This document shows positions 9,801 to 17,472 of a stretch of 17,472 bases of DNA, one piece after another (the first letter of the stretch is position 1; each line of letters opens with the position of its first letter). Below the pieces are notes generated by a model. It searched no databases, was not told the origin of the DNA, and was given only the letters and a program-made list of their open reading frames with translations. This DNA is from Fomitopsis serialis (lineage: Eukaryota > Basidiomycota > Agaricomycetes > Polyporales > Fomitopsidaceae), in the NCBI RefSeq assembly GCF_022376445.1, contig NW_025955635.1, positions 1 to 17,472 of the forward strand. Reading direction: 5' to 3'. A program made the position numbers and the translations under genes.

Positions 9801-10533
9801 CACCTACATCCATGAACCTCCATCATGCTGACGATGCGCAGAATCTAGGAGGAGTTGCTCTCGCCGTGATCTGTCGATTGATGTGCGAAGATTACGGCGG
9901 CCGCACTGGCGGTGTTCCAGACTTGATCGTATGGAACGTGGACACTCGGGAGTGCAAGTTTGTCGAAGTCAAAGGTCCCGGAGACAGATTGCAGGAAAAT
10001 CAGAAGGTGCGACAGTCCGATGATTACTCACTCTTGCTTACATGGGTCTCTTCCAGGTCTGGATCGATGTCCTGCTGCAGGCGGGCGTCACGGTGGAGGA
10101 ATGCCGTGTGGCTGAGCAAGGTGCTGAACCTGCTACGAAGAAGAAAGCCAAGAAGCGAGCGACACGGCCGCTCAAGCGCAAACGCGCCCCGCGGGACTCC
10201 GACGAGGAACTCCTCGTGCCCGAGTCTGAAGACGAGGAACTCCTCGTGCCCGAGTCTGAAGACGAGGAAGAGATCGACTACTCACAGATGGACACTGGTG
10301 CGACCGATAAGCATCACTCCCCACCGCCTACCCCGAAGAAGCCACCCCACGGAGGATCATCAACCGTGCAGAGGTCGTCATTACCACCAGTCCGGCGCGG
10401 TATTCGACCAAGCGAGCACGTAGCGTGTCCCCCGAGGTCTAATGGCCAACTCATTCATATCATTATTGTTATCGTATTCCGCTGTTCTGTTGTAGCTATA
10501 GCAGGTGTGATGTACAGTACTATTAGGGTATAG
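6837..10533 (+). CDS. FAN1: FAN1-type structure-specific nuclease (VRR-NUC domain), 12 exons
   Basis: This is the fungal relative of Fanconi-associated nuclease 1, a nuclear 5' flap endo/exonuclease for interstrand-crosslink repair. Exons: 6837-6996, 7044-7130, 7185-7744, 7803-7983, 8038-8107, 8165-8646, 8702-8932, 8983-9266, 9327-9433, 9489-9789, 9842-10006, 10057-10533 (about 1034 aa; human FAN1 is 1017). All phases agree. The start ATG sits in a perfect GCCGCC context. Regions in order: an N-terminal helical domain; an acidic insert with SUMO-type motifs (139-199); a SAP-like stretch spanning the exon 3/4 junction; a TPR-like region (exons 6-8); and VRR-NUC. Catalytic residues are E725 (FHCEGR), D848 (GGVPDL), and E863 and K865 (EVKGP). 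A basic NLS-like segment follows (904-919). No UBZ zinc finger is visible. The donor of intron 10 is GC, not GT. The last about 70 codons probably carry a frame error; a shifted frame would end at 10442. Confidence 0.95.
7352..7534 (+). other. SUMO-type motif cluster inside FAN1
   Basis: Within exon 3, four psi-K-x-E sumoylation consensus sites lie in 51 residues: VKAE (139-142), VKVE (143-146), IKVE (177-180) and IKSE (186-189). The last is followed directly by a SUMO-interaction-type motif, VIDLTLD (193-199), with acidic residues on both sides. The motifs are seen in the sequence; that they are used is inference. Confidence 0.6.
9790..9841 (+). other. GC-AG intron in FAN1 (intron 10)
   Basis: The junction GAG|GCAAGT ... 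GCGCAG|AATCTAGGA is needed to join exon 10 (ending LLEIAE) to exon 11 (starting NLGGVALA) in phase 0. No GT donor at this point keeps the frame. GC-AG is a known minor class of U2 introns, and GCAAGT is its usual donor form. The intron is 52 nt. Confidence 0.85.
10201..10260 (+). repeat. Perfect 30-bp tandem duplication in the FAN1 tail
   Basis: Two identical 30-bp units, 10201-10230 and 10231-10260, each encode DEELLVPESE, and a partial third copy (GACGAGGAA) follows. The unit keeps the frame and extends an acidic segment after the nuclear-localisation-like stretch. It is probably a recent slippage event and likely length-variable between strains. Confidence 0.95.
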
Positions 10534-10793
10534 AGACGTCGACATGGCTGCGCATGCTCAAGTCGCGGGGACGAAGTCGACGGTGACTGGTACCAATGAT
10601 AGAACGACAACGTTTGGCCTCTTCTACTAGTAGTCTCGGGCCAACATAGACAATTCAAATTCCTTCAATCTTTGTGCCTTTGTGTCTCAGGATATCCTTG
10701 TCTGCCAGTGACGCCTCTTCCCTGTATTGCATACCTGTTTGATCGGAAGTGGGCTGAGGAGAATAGAATATTAACAAAGCTAACCCACAACAA
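10534..10793. other. FAN1 3' flank
   Basis: AT-richer than the coding sequence, as expected for a 3' untranslated and intergenic stretch. If the FAN1 frame is corrected, its stop would be at 10440-10442 and this flank would begin there. No gene seen. Confidence 0.6.
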
Positions 10794-10919
10794 GCTTGGG
10801 TGGCTCAGTTGGTTAGAGCGTAAGTCTCATATTCGCGTATGAGTTTCTTTATAAAGAAATTGAATCTTACGTAATATCCCGTGATCTTAAGGCCGTGGGT
10901 TCGAACCCCACCCCGAGCA
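10794..10919 (+). tRNA. Elongator tRNA-Met (anticodon CAT) with a 52-nt intron
   Basis: The acceptor stem GCTTGGG (10794-10800) pairs with CCCGAGC (10912-10918), followed by discriminator A (10919). The D arm is GCTC/GAGC, and the anticodon CAT is at 10828-10830. The T arm GTGGG-TTCGAAC-CCCAC is at 10895-10911. The intron is 10832-10883, one base 3' of the anticodon as usual for nuclear tRNAs, leaving a 74-nt mature body. The sequence around the anticodon loop closely resembles yeast elongator tRNA-Met and lacks initiator features. Internal A box (TGGCTCAGTTGG) and B box (GGTTCGAAC) are present. The intron holds a 16-bp perfect palindrome, TTTCTTTATAAAGAAA (10844-10859). Confidence 0.97.
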
Positions 10920-10920
10920 G

Positions 10921-10940
10921 TCTTTTTCTTTCTTTTTCTT
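10921..10940 (+). terminator. RNA polymerase III terminator
   Basis: A T-run (TTTTT at 10923-10927, with further T-runs to 10939) begins three bases after the tRNA, the standard Pol III stop signal on this strand. Confidence 0.85.
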
Positions 10941-11085
10941 GAAGAACTGTTCTACTCACTATCTATACAGTTTCCGGAGACGAAGATGGGTCCGCAGGCA
11001 CACATACAGACTTGAGTCCTGATCCTGATTCCCCTGAAGCTACTTGCCAAATCCGGTAGACACCGAGCCATCCCCGATGCTGGAT

Positions 11086-11405
11086 CATGCATGCATCGTA
11101 ATCCAGGTTACAGCTGTTGTAGAAATGATAGGCCGGCCTGCACTGAGTGTGTGTGTGGGATTTGGCCTGACGGTCGCCGTGAGCGAGACTGGCAAATTAA
11201 AGAACGCACTGACATCTCTGAGCGCCGGCAACGTTGGCTGTAGCCAGTGCGTGACTTCGCCAACCGTCGTCTCGCCAGCCAAAAACCCGCTCCACACATC
11301 CCCGCGCGCGAGCGGTCTATCGTTCAGCTGTCATATGCGCAGACTGAGTTCGGTGTCAGATCCCGAGGGCTGGATGAGCGCAGCCTGCGCCGACATGTCA
11401 GTGGA
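11086..11405 (-). pseudogene. Possible reverse-strand gene relic
   Basis: On the reverse strand, a good intron-like element has donor GTAAGT, branch CTTACTAAC and acceptor CGCAG (acceptor end near 11382). It is followed by a frame reading about 100 codons to a TGA at 11086-11088, with stretches such as GDVWSGFLAGETTVGEVTHW. One TGA interrupts this frame near 11321, and another TGA lies upstream of the donor (about 11470). CGA-to-TGA change at CpG could explain both. No family recognised. The plus strand is also open here, so this could be chance. Confidence 0.2.
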
Positions 11406-12144
11406 AATGGCGAGTTAGTAAGAGTAAGTAAGTACTTACTGCTACGCGGTATGTACAACACCCATCCGCTCAACTCGTTCTGTCAAGTGCATGCGCGCGG
11501 TTGTGCAAGTAACGGCGCATGCTTCGCGTGGCCAATGTCCATGCCATGGAGTCTGTTGCTCCCCATGCACACTAGGAATGATGTGAATGCAGCGGGTGTG
11601 CATATACCGCTGTCTGCTGCGCGGTTCCTTGTCTGCCACTGCACTTGGTGTATCCGTCTGACGACATAATACGCATTTGCCATTCCAGCCGCAAAGCCTG
11701 CCTGCCTGGCCTGCGGAGCCTCTGTCAAAGGCCTTTGACTCGGGACTCCATTGTCGCACAGACGGACTCGGAGTCTTCGTACACCTGGGGAACGCACGTA
11801 CGTCGAATCCCGCGAACACGTCGCTCTCTGGCACACAATTTCATGCCTCGCGAATCTTGGGCTAATAATCACCACGTCTTGACGGTCAGCAGGTTCCTGT
11901 CATGGACGGCGATGTGTGTGCTCATGCAAAACAGAAGTCGGAATGTGCTGGCTCGCATCTGCGCGGGGCAAGGCAGACAGCAGACTGTACGCGCCGCTGG
12001 CATAGACTCGGGCGGATAGTCGACCTTGTACATCTAGCCGAACCGTTCCCGCCCATTTGACAATGACATCCAGTAGGATTATCCTGTTAGCACTGGTCTG
12101 CGAGGTATAGTTTCAGCGTATCTTCCACATATACGAGAGGCCAC

Positions 12145-12567
12145 TTATCCCGGAGCAGAGAGCATGATCATATCACCAATTCGCGGGGCCACTGTCTGAG
12201 TAGGCGGCATTACAGATGCCGAAGAACCATACGCGGAAAGAAACGGACAATGGCAGAAGTACTGATCTGAGCGAAATGTATACGGTACGGTATCAGAAAA
12301 GTGTTGGCAGCGGTGATTTGAGAGCATGCTAGAAAGAACCAGTATCAGCCAAACGAGGGACGTGACATAGATCTTGAACGTGCAGTGAGGACGGCCGGTC
12401 GTTGCGTGACGAGTCTCGCAGACTTTCGTTCCGTTGGTCTGGTGGGCAAGTAGACGTGCATGAATTACGAGAATCGTGTACCTCCGTCTTCTGCGTTGTC
12501 TGTTAGTTGTCAGATAGTAGGAACCATGAATGCTATCGAAGTCTCGGAGCCTAACTTGCGATGGCAT
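12145..12567 (-). CDS. Hypothetical 140-aa ORF with one possible membrane segment
   Basis: An intronless reverse-strand ORF from an ATG (MPSQVRLRDFDSIHG) to a TAA. It has a basic stretch (RQRRRRRYT) and one hydrophobic segment (YVTSLVWLILVLSSML). I recognise no family, and codon choice is less GC3-biased than in FAN1 or RPA1. It may be chance; it is recorded because nothing else fills this spacer. Confidence 0.2.
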   Translation of the reverse strand: MPSQVRLRDFDSIHGSYYLTTNRQRRRRRYTILVIHARLLAHQTNGTKVCETRHATTGRPHCTFKIYVTSLVWLILVLSSMLSNHRCQHFSDTVPYTFRSDQYFCHCPFLSAYGSSASVMPPTQTVAPRIGDMIMLSAPG

Positions 12568-13000
12568 GACATCATGAGGAACTGAAAGATTTATAGAGAT
12601 ATCGGACGTACCAAGGGCATGCTTGATCGTGCTTATGTTCCTTCAATAAAACTACAAAGTAGTGCAGTGCGGCAGTCAACCCGCGATGCGGCGTACTAGT
12701 GAGAGCCGAACACCTGGCACCGGCTAGTAGCCTGTGTAAGTACTAGCCCGGTGTATATCATGATGTTGGCTGAGTGCTCCGCATTTGAGCCTCGTATATT
12801 GGCGAGTCCAATTGATGCTATGGCAGCCTCCACCAACTAGTTGCTTTCGACCGAAGCTGTATACCAACGTAAGCACACATGTGGCAGGTGTCCGAGACTG
12901 GTCCGAGAGCTGCAGTAGAGTTGCAGACTCCGAGGCGAAGAAGATGGTGGCGTTGAATGAGGCTGTTTCCAAATTGGGAGCCTTTTGCATTACATAATAA
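12568..13000. other. Spacer and distal RPA1 upstream region
   Basis: No gene supported. The open frames here are short and unlike any family I know. The region leads into the RPA1 promoter elements starting at 13001. Confidence 0.5.
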
Positions 13001-13041
13001 ACGCGTATTATGTATGCGGGACACGCGACGCGTCGACGCGT
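13001..13041 (+). promoter_or_regulatory. Three perfect MluI cell-cycle boxes (ACGCGT) upstream of RPA1
   Basis: ACGCGT occurs at 13001-13006, 13028-13033 and 13036-13041, with an ACGCGA at 13023-13028, all within 80 bp of the RPA1 start codon. In yeasts ACGCGT is the MBF site that drives G1/S expression of replication genes, including RPA subunit genes. A GCGCAAA sequence (13069-13075) is additionally E2F-like but sits just before the ATG. A pyrimidine run (TTCTCTCTCTGC) follows, as in many fungal leaders. Confidence 0.7.
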
Positions 13042-13080
13042 TCCGCGTTCTCTCTCTGCGACCACGACGCGCAAATCGAC

Positions 13081-15244
13081 ATGGCTCAAGATTACCAGCT
13101 CACTGCCGGCATCTGCTCGCGTCTTGCAGACGTGACAAACATTGAGGATAAAATCCTTGAGTCCCAACCAACCATACAGTTCCTGTCTTTCAAGAAAGTC
13201 GCGCCTACGACGGCAGGGGCTGCCACGGTTGATCGCTACCGTATCATCGTTTCCGATGGCGAACACTTCTTGCAAGCTATGCTGGCGACACAACTGAACC
13301 ATCTCATCGAGGAGGAACGCATAAAGAAGCATTCAATTGCGGTCATCGACAAGTTTTCGTGCAATCTGGTACAGGACAAGCGGTATGTCGCGTCGCGTCA
13401 TTACTTTCTTTCACAGTCGCTAACGACGCATATGCGCTCTTGAAGCCTCCTCATTATTCTTGCGCTGAGCATCGTAGCCAAGGATGCTAATAAGATCGGC
13501 AACCCCTCGGCTCTGCAACCCCCGAACGCAGGTGTTCCGACTGCGAACACCACGCCCGCGCCGGGTGCTGCACCAGCAGCCGCGTCCTCATCTGCGACAT
13601 CAGCTGCTGTAAGAGCTCCTCAGCAGCCGCCACGCCAGCAAGGCCGCGCGGGGCGAACAGCCATCTACCCGATTGAGAGCTTGAGCCCCTATCAGAATAA
13701 CTGGACGATCAAGGCGCGTGTCGTCCAGAAATCGGACATCAGGACATGGTCGAACCAGCGCGGCGAGGGCAAACTTTTCAGCGTCACGCTCATGGACGAG
13801 ACTGGCGAGATCAAAGCGACGGGATTCAACCAGGTGGTTGATGAATTGTACGATAAGATCCAGGAGGGCAAGGTGTACTTCATCTCGCGAGCGAGGGTGA
13901 ACTTGGCCAAGAAGAAGTTCTCCAACGTTCAAAATGAGTACGAGCTCAACCTGGAACGGAATACTGAGGTGGAAGAGGTACGTGGCCTTCATCAGGGTGT
14001 CATACCGCTCGCTCAAACTACCCCTGACGCAGTGCGTCGATGCTACTAATATGCCGACTGTGCGATACAACTTCGTCGAGCTTGCTAAGCTCACTGACCT
14101 TACGAAAGATTCTATTTGCGGTATGTCTTGTTCAGCACGTTCCCTATCGGTCCTAATGATTGCTGAACTCGCCCTAGATGTGATTGGCGTAGTGCGGGAA
14201 GTCACGCCTCTTACTGAGCTCATTTCCAAGGCCGGAAAGACTGTAAGCCAACTATCGTCGCTATATGCTCTTTGCTGACATGCTTCGCTCAGTTGCAAAA
14301 GCGCGAGTTGACCCTCGTCGACCGCTCAGGATACTCTGTGCGCCTCACGCTCTGGGGGAAGCAGGCCGAGTCTTTCGTCGGTGATGACCAGCCCGTCGTT
14401 GCCATCAAAGCAGCGAACGTCAGCGACTTCGGCGGCCGCTCACTCTCGATGTTCACGACCAGCATCATGCAGATCAACCCCGACATCCCGGAGGCTCACG
14501 CGCTGCGCGGGTGGTACGACGCAGCGGGCTCCGGACAGACATACCAGGCGTACTCGAACTCAGGCGCGGGTGCTAGTAGCTTCACCCAGTTCGAGCGCAC
14601 GGAAATCCTCCCCCTGAACGAGGTAAAGACGCGCGAGCTTGGGACGTCCGACAAGGTGGACACTTTCTCCGCGCGCGCCACGGTGATGCACATCAAGACG
14701 GACAACATCGCGTACCCCGCGTGCCAAACACAGGGCTGCAGCAAGAAGGTGCTCGAGAGCCACGACGGCTGGCGGTGCGAAAAATGCAACAAAAGTTGGG
14801 ACAAGCCGAACTACCGGTACATCTTCCCGATGGCGTGTGCAGACTACTCCGGCCAGGCATGGCTGCAGGGCTTTAACGAGGTCGGGGAGGCACTCTTCGA
14901 CATGCCTGCAAATGAGATCATCGAGATCAGAGTGCGTTTCTGCTTTGTACGTGTCTACACATGGCTTGCTGAAACGTGCTGCAGGACCGAGATGACATCG
15001 AGTTCACCAAGGTCGTCGAGCGAGCTGTAGGCACTGCATACAACTTCGCTTGCAGGGCCAGGCAGGAAACGTTCAACGTACGTCCTCATGCTTTCTAATA
15101 CGCGCTCGTAGCTCAAACTCTGCGGGCGTGAAGGACGTGACCCGAGTCCGCTACACCATCCAGAAGATCATGCCCCTCACCTATCGCGAGGAGGGCAAGT
15201 ATCTGGCTGACCTTCTGCGCCGCTCGGATTGGGGAAAGTCATGA
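13081..15244 (+). CDS. RPA1: Replication protein A large subunit (RPA70), 7 exons
   Basis: Single-stranded-DNA-binding subunit of the nuclear RPA heterotrimer in replication, repair and recombination. Exons: 13081-13382, 13446-13977, 14033-14120, 14178-14242, 14293-14931, 14985-15077, 15134-15244 (609 aa, the usual length). Regions: N-terminal OB fold (about 5-110, with [13 protein letters not shown] as in the human protein), an A/P/Q-rich linker, DBD-A (about 174-278, [20 protein letters not shown]), DBD-B (about 279-420, [10 protein letters not shown] and [15 protein letters not shown]), and DBD-C with a zinc ribbon of Cys 473, 478, 491 and 494. The ATG at 13081 gives the expected N-terminus ([12 protein letters not shown]); the frame is open upstream but without an ATG. 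Intron 1 uses the acceptor TTGAAG because the nearer CACAG would give a stop. Intron 6 uses GTGAAG, restoring the conserved DVTRVRY segment. It converges on the SNW gene. Confidence 0.97.
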
Positions 15245-15448
15245 TTGATTCTTTGAGTGCTTCGCTGTGTTTGCTCTGCCGTCTCCTCAGTGTATTTGAA
15301 GCCTTACAAGTTGTACCTGTACTGTAGGTCCGCGAAATGTGAACTTATCTGCCTCCAACACAAGCGCACTCATAGGTTAGGACTAAGTACAATGAGAATA
15401 TGGATGATACACTACTAGCACAGCGGAGAAAAGGAAACGACAGATGCA
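15245..15448. other. Shared 3' intergenic stretch of two convergent genes
   Basis: Only 204 bp separate the RPA1 stop from the stop of the reverse-strand SNW gene, so their 3' untranslated regions very likely overlap. No further element seen. Confidence 0.7.
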
Positions 15449-17414
15449 TCACAAGTCGCGCTCCGCAGCCTTGTCTAGTTGTTGGCGTTTGCGTGCACCA
15501 CCGCTGTTGTAACACAAGTGTTAGGGAGTGAGAGTAGACAAAGAGTATGACCACATACACGTCTGTATCCAGACCCCTCTTCTTCCCGCTCTTCGCCTCG
15601 TCCAAGAACTTGTCGAGGCCGAACACATCGCCAGTGTCCTTCTCGAACTGCACAGGACCCTCGCGGACTTCCTGGTCCTGTGCTCCCTCGAAGCCGACCT
15701 TGGCTTGACCCATGCCAAAACGATCGTTGTCGAGAGCCTGTGTGATACCCTCCTCCGTACCCTCGCCGAAGGAGTCTTGGTTGCCCTCCGTGATGTTGCC
15801 CCGCGCCTTGTAGATTGCAGCCGCAGCCGTCGAGCCATGGAATAATGGGCGGTCGTAGAGGTTATACGCCTCGTCGTCCGCGAAGGTGCCAGACAAGCTG
15901 TCCTGGTTGAACAGCCGCGAGTCGAGCATGCTCTCCTTGGAAAGCGTCGGCTTCGCGAGCCCCAGCGCGATCTTCTCTGAGATGTCGCGGTTCTGCTGGC
16001 GTGCGAGCATCTTCGCACGCTGCTCCGTACCCATGTTCGACATGCGCATCTCGCGCTCGCGTTCGCGTCGCTTCTCCTGCCGCATCTGGTCGCGCAACCG
16101 CGCTGCGTCCTCGTCCTCCTCTTCCTCGGGTTCGGACTCGTCCTCCGAGCCACTGCCGTATGCACCTAGTGATGACTGCATAGCGGCAGTACGCTCCGCG
16201 GATGGCTTGCTGTCTGCTGTCCGTGCTGATGCAGGGATGCCAGCACGTTCCTCGCGAGCACGCTGAGCAAGCATACGGAGGTTCTCCTCCTTCTGGGCCT
16301 TCTCCTTTTCGGCGAGCTTCTGTTGCATCAATGCTCGTTGTCGGACTTCCTCGCGTGCATGACGGTCTGCAATGAAGAGCGACTCGGAGAACTTAGCGAA
16401 GTTGTCATTGATGTGAACCTAGAGGTGTCGGAGGGTTCATTAGCCATATCGGGCACACTGGAATGATGGAAGACGCACGTCTTGTAGGCCTCGGCCGTCC
16501 GCTGCCAAACGCTTATCAAGCGGGATGGTGTAACCCTTGTTGTTCTTCCAGTTAGATATGCATGGCGGGATCATCCACTCCTTTTGCTCCTGAGCCGTGG
16601 CCTTCCGGGGAGGACTCCTCAACACTGGTGGGGGCGGACTAGGCGGTCCTCGGGAATCTTCTTGTGCTTAAACCTTGGAGGCTCCAGCGGGTCCTCGACA
16701 ATGTCCGTCATCTTGATGATACGCTGCTTCAGCCCGTCTGATCCACCCTGCTGGCCTGGTGTATAGCGGATGAACGACGTCTTGCCTTGGCCATCCGGGA
16801 CATTCTTCGGCTGTGCTGCCTTAATCTTCCCGTTCACCAGTTTCTCCAACGCTGCTCGCGTCTTTTCTGTCGTCGTCTGCACCTCATCCTCCGACGGACG
16901 CTCCAGTTGCCGTTCTGTGTCATTAAGGTCTTTCCGGTGTGCCAACGGCACGAGGTCTTTGAACTGCGACTGTACGATCTTGCCGGCACGTTGGCCTTGC
17001 TGAGCAATGGCATCGTAGCGGACATTGCCTTCGGAGTCTACTTGAAGGGCGAGTGTGTTGCCAGAAGAAGCCTGAACATTGATGAATAATACTGACATCC
17101 CAAAGTCAATGAGCGAACGGCACCTTCTTCTTCCCCATACCCAGCGGATATTGTGCAACATGGCATTCAGGGTAAGCACCGCCATCGCCTAGTACGCATA
17201 AGCTGGTTAATTCTCTAGCACAACTGAATACTCACCAAAGTCATCCGGTGTTGTGGGCTTCCATCCTGGACGCTGCCCGTACGGAGGGACTGCCGCGCGT
17301 AGAATCACCGACTGTGACGGCGCTGCAACTGGGAGCTGTATAACCTCATCCTCGTCGTCCGACACTGTAGAGCGTAGGCAGGCTTTGGAAGGAGGACGCA
17401 AGAGCGGTAGCCAT
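15449..17414 (-). CDS. SNW1: SNW/SKIP-family spliceosomal protein (Prp45), 5 exons, with two apparent frame breaks
   Basis: Pre-mRNA splicing factor of the NineTeen-associated group, also a transcription co-regulator in animals. Exons in transcript order: 17414-17236, 17188-17124, 17071-16479, 16418-15559, 15503-15449 (about 583 aa after frame repair). Hallmarks: PPYGQRPGWKP, DGGAYPECHVAQYPL, LALQVDSEG, SFIRYTPGQQGG, the signature SNWKNNKGYTIPLDKRLA, AADGRGLQDVHIND, an acidic and coiled-coil section (EEEEDEDAARLRDQMRQEKR), NRDISEKIALG, and GPVQFE...VFGLDKFLDEAK near the end. The C-terminus is GGARKRQQLDKAAERDL. Two frame breaks: one within the first codons after the ATG at 17414, and one at about 16651-16654, where restoring one C in a CCC run gives the family sequence KKIPRGPPSPP. 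For an essential splicing factor, sequence error is likelier than real loss. Confidence 0.95.
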
Positions 17415-17472
17415 CGTGGACGTCGAAGGCAGAGCGAAGTTGGGACCGAAAGTGGCGGAGCAACTTGGCGCT
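17415..17472 (-). promoter_or_regulatory. 5' leader of the SNW gene
   Basis: The 58 bases upstream of the reverse-strand ATG are pyrimidine-rich on that strand, and the ATG itself is in a good context (CACGATGG). The promoter lies beyond the window. Confidence 0.4.

Noticed and set aside
12724..13332. Reverse-strand 202-aa ORF
   Set aside because: It overlaps exon 1 and the promoter of RPA1, which is certain on the plus strand; an antisense shadow.
13405..13416. Pyrimidine tract plus CACAG as the acceptor of RPA1 intron 1
   Set aside because: Splicing there puts a TAA in frame at once. The downstream TTGAAG at 13445, preceded by a GCTAACG branch site, restores the conserved LLIILALS segment.
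15078..15111. 34-nt intron 6 of RPA1 ending at CTCGTAG
   Set aside because: Too short for this gene and out of phase. Ending at 15133 gives a 56-nt intron and the conserved DVTRVRY sequence.
15521..16165. Reverse-strand 214-aa ORF and plus-strand ORFs between 15528 and 16266
   Set aside because: Arginine-rich or antisense shadows of exon 4 of the SNW gene.

Overview
The window is eukaryotic nuclear DNA, almost certainly from a filamentous basidiomycete (mushroom-forming type). The clearest signs are three recognisable genes split by many short introns (about 47-60 nt, GT-AG with one GC-AG), GC-rich coding sequence with pyrimidine-rich leaders, and an intron-containing nuclear tRNA. No bacterial-type operons, CRISPR arrays or complete transposons are visible.

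Right half (6.6-17.4 kb), conserved housekeeping genes. A 12-exon FAN1 structure-specific nuclease gene runs forward at 6837-10533. Its SAP-like, TPR-like and VRR-NUC regions and all four catalytic residues are in place, and it carries a cluster of SUMO-type motifs. Next comes an elongator tRNA-Met(CAU) with a 52-nt intron (10794-10919). A mostly empty 2 kb spacer follows, then a 7-exon RPA1 gene for the large subunit of replication protein A (13081-15244). RPA1 converges on a reverse-strand gene for the spliceosomal SNW/SKIP/Prp45 protein (15449-17414). FAN1 and RPA1 both act in DNA replication and repair, and both have clusters of MluI-cell-cycle-box-like sequence upstream (ACGCGA x4 and ACGCGT x3), which suggests shared G1/S control.

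Left part (1-6.6 kb), repeat-rich with no recognisable gene. It holds a six-unit minisatellite whose units fold into hairpins (2918-3406), a 159-bp three-hairpin sequence present twice without a difference (2435-2593, 3866-4024), and a 212-bp sequence also present twice without a difference (3655-3866, 4212-4423). A phase-consistent multi-exon gene model (1699 to about 3274) can be drawn through part of it. I recognise no family in that model, and its last exon runs into the minisatellite. Other coding-like pieces (631-1178, 3421-3606, 5776-6386) are fragmentary.

Sequence quality matters here. The SNW gene needs two small frame corrections and FAN1 probably one near its 3' end. At least two of these look like a missing C in a C-run, so they may be assembly errors rather than real mutations. 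I found no wholly new system. The points most worth following are the SUMO motif cluster in FAN1, the shared cell-cycle-box promoters, and the repeat/duplication structure on the left.
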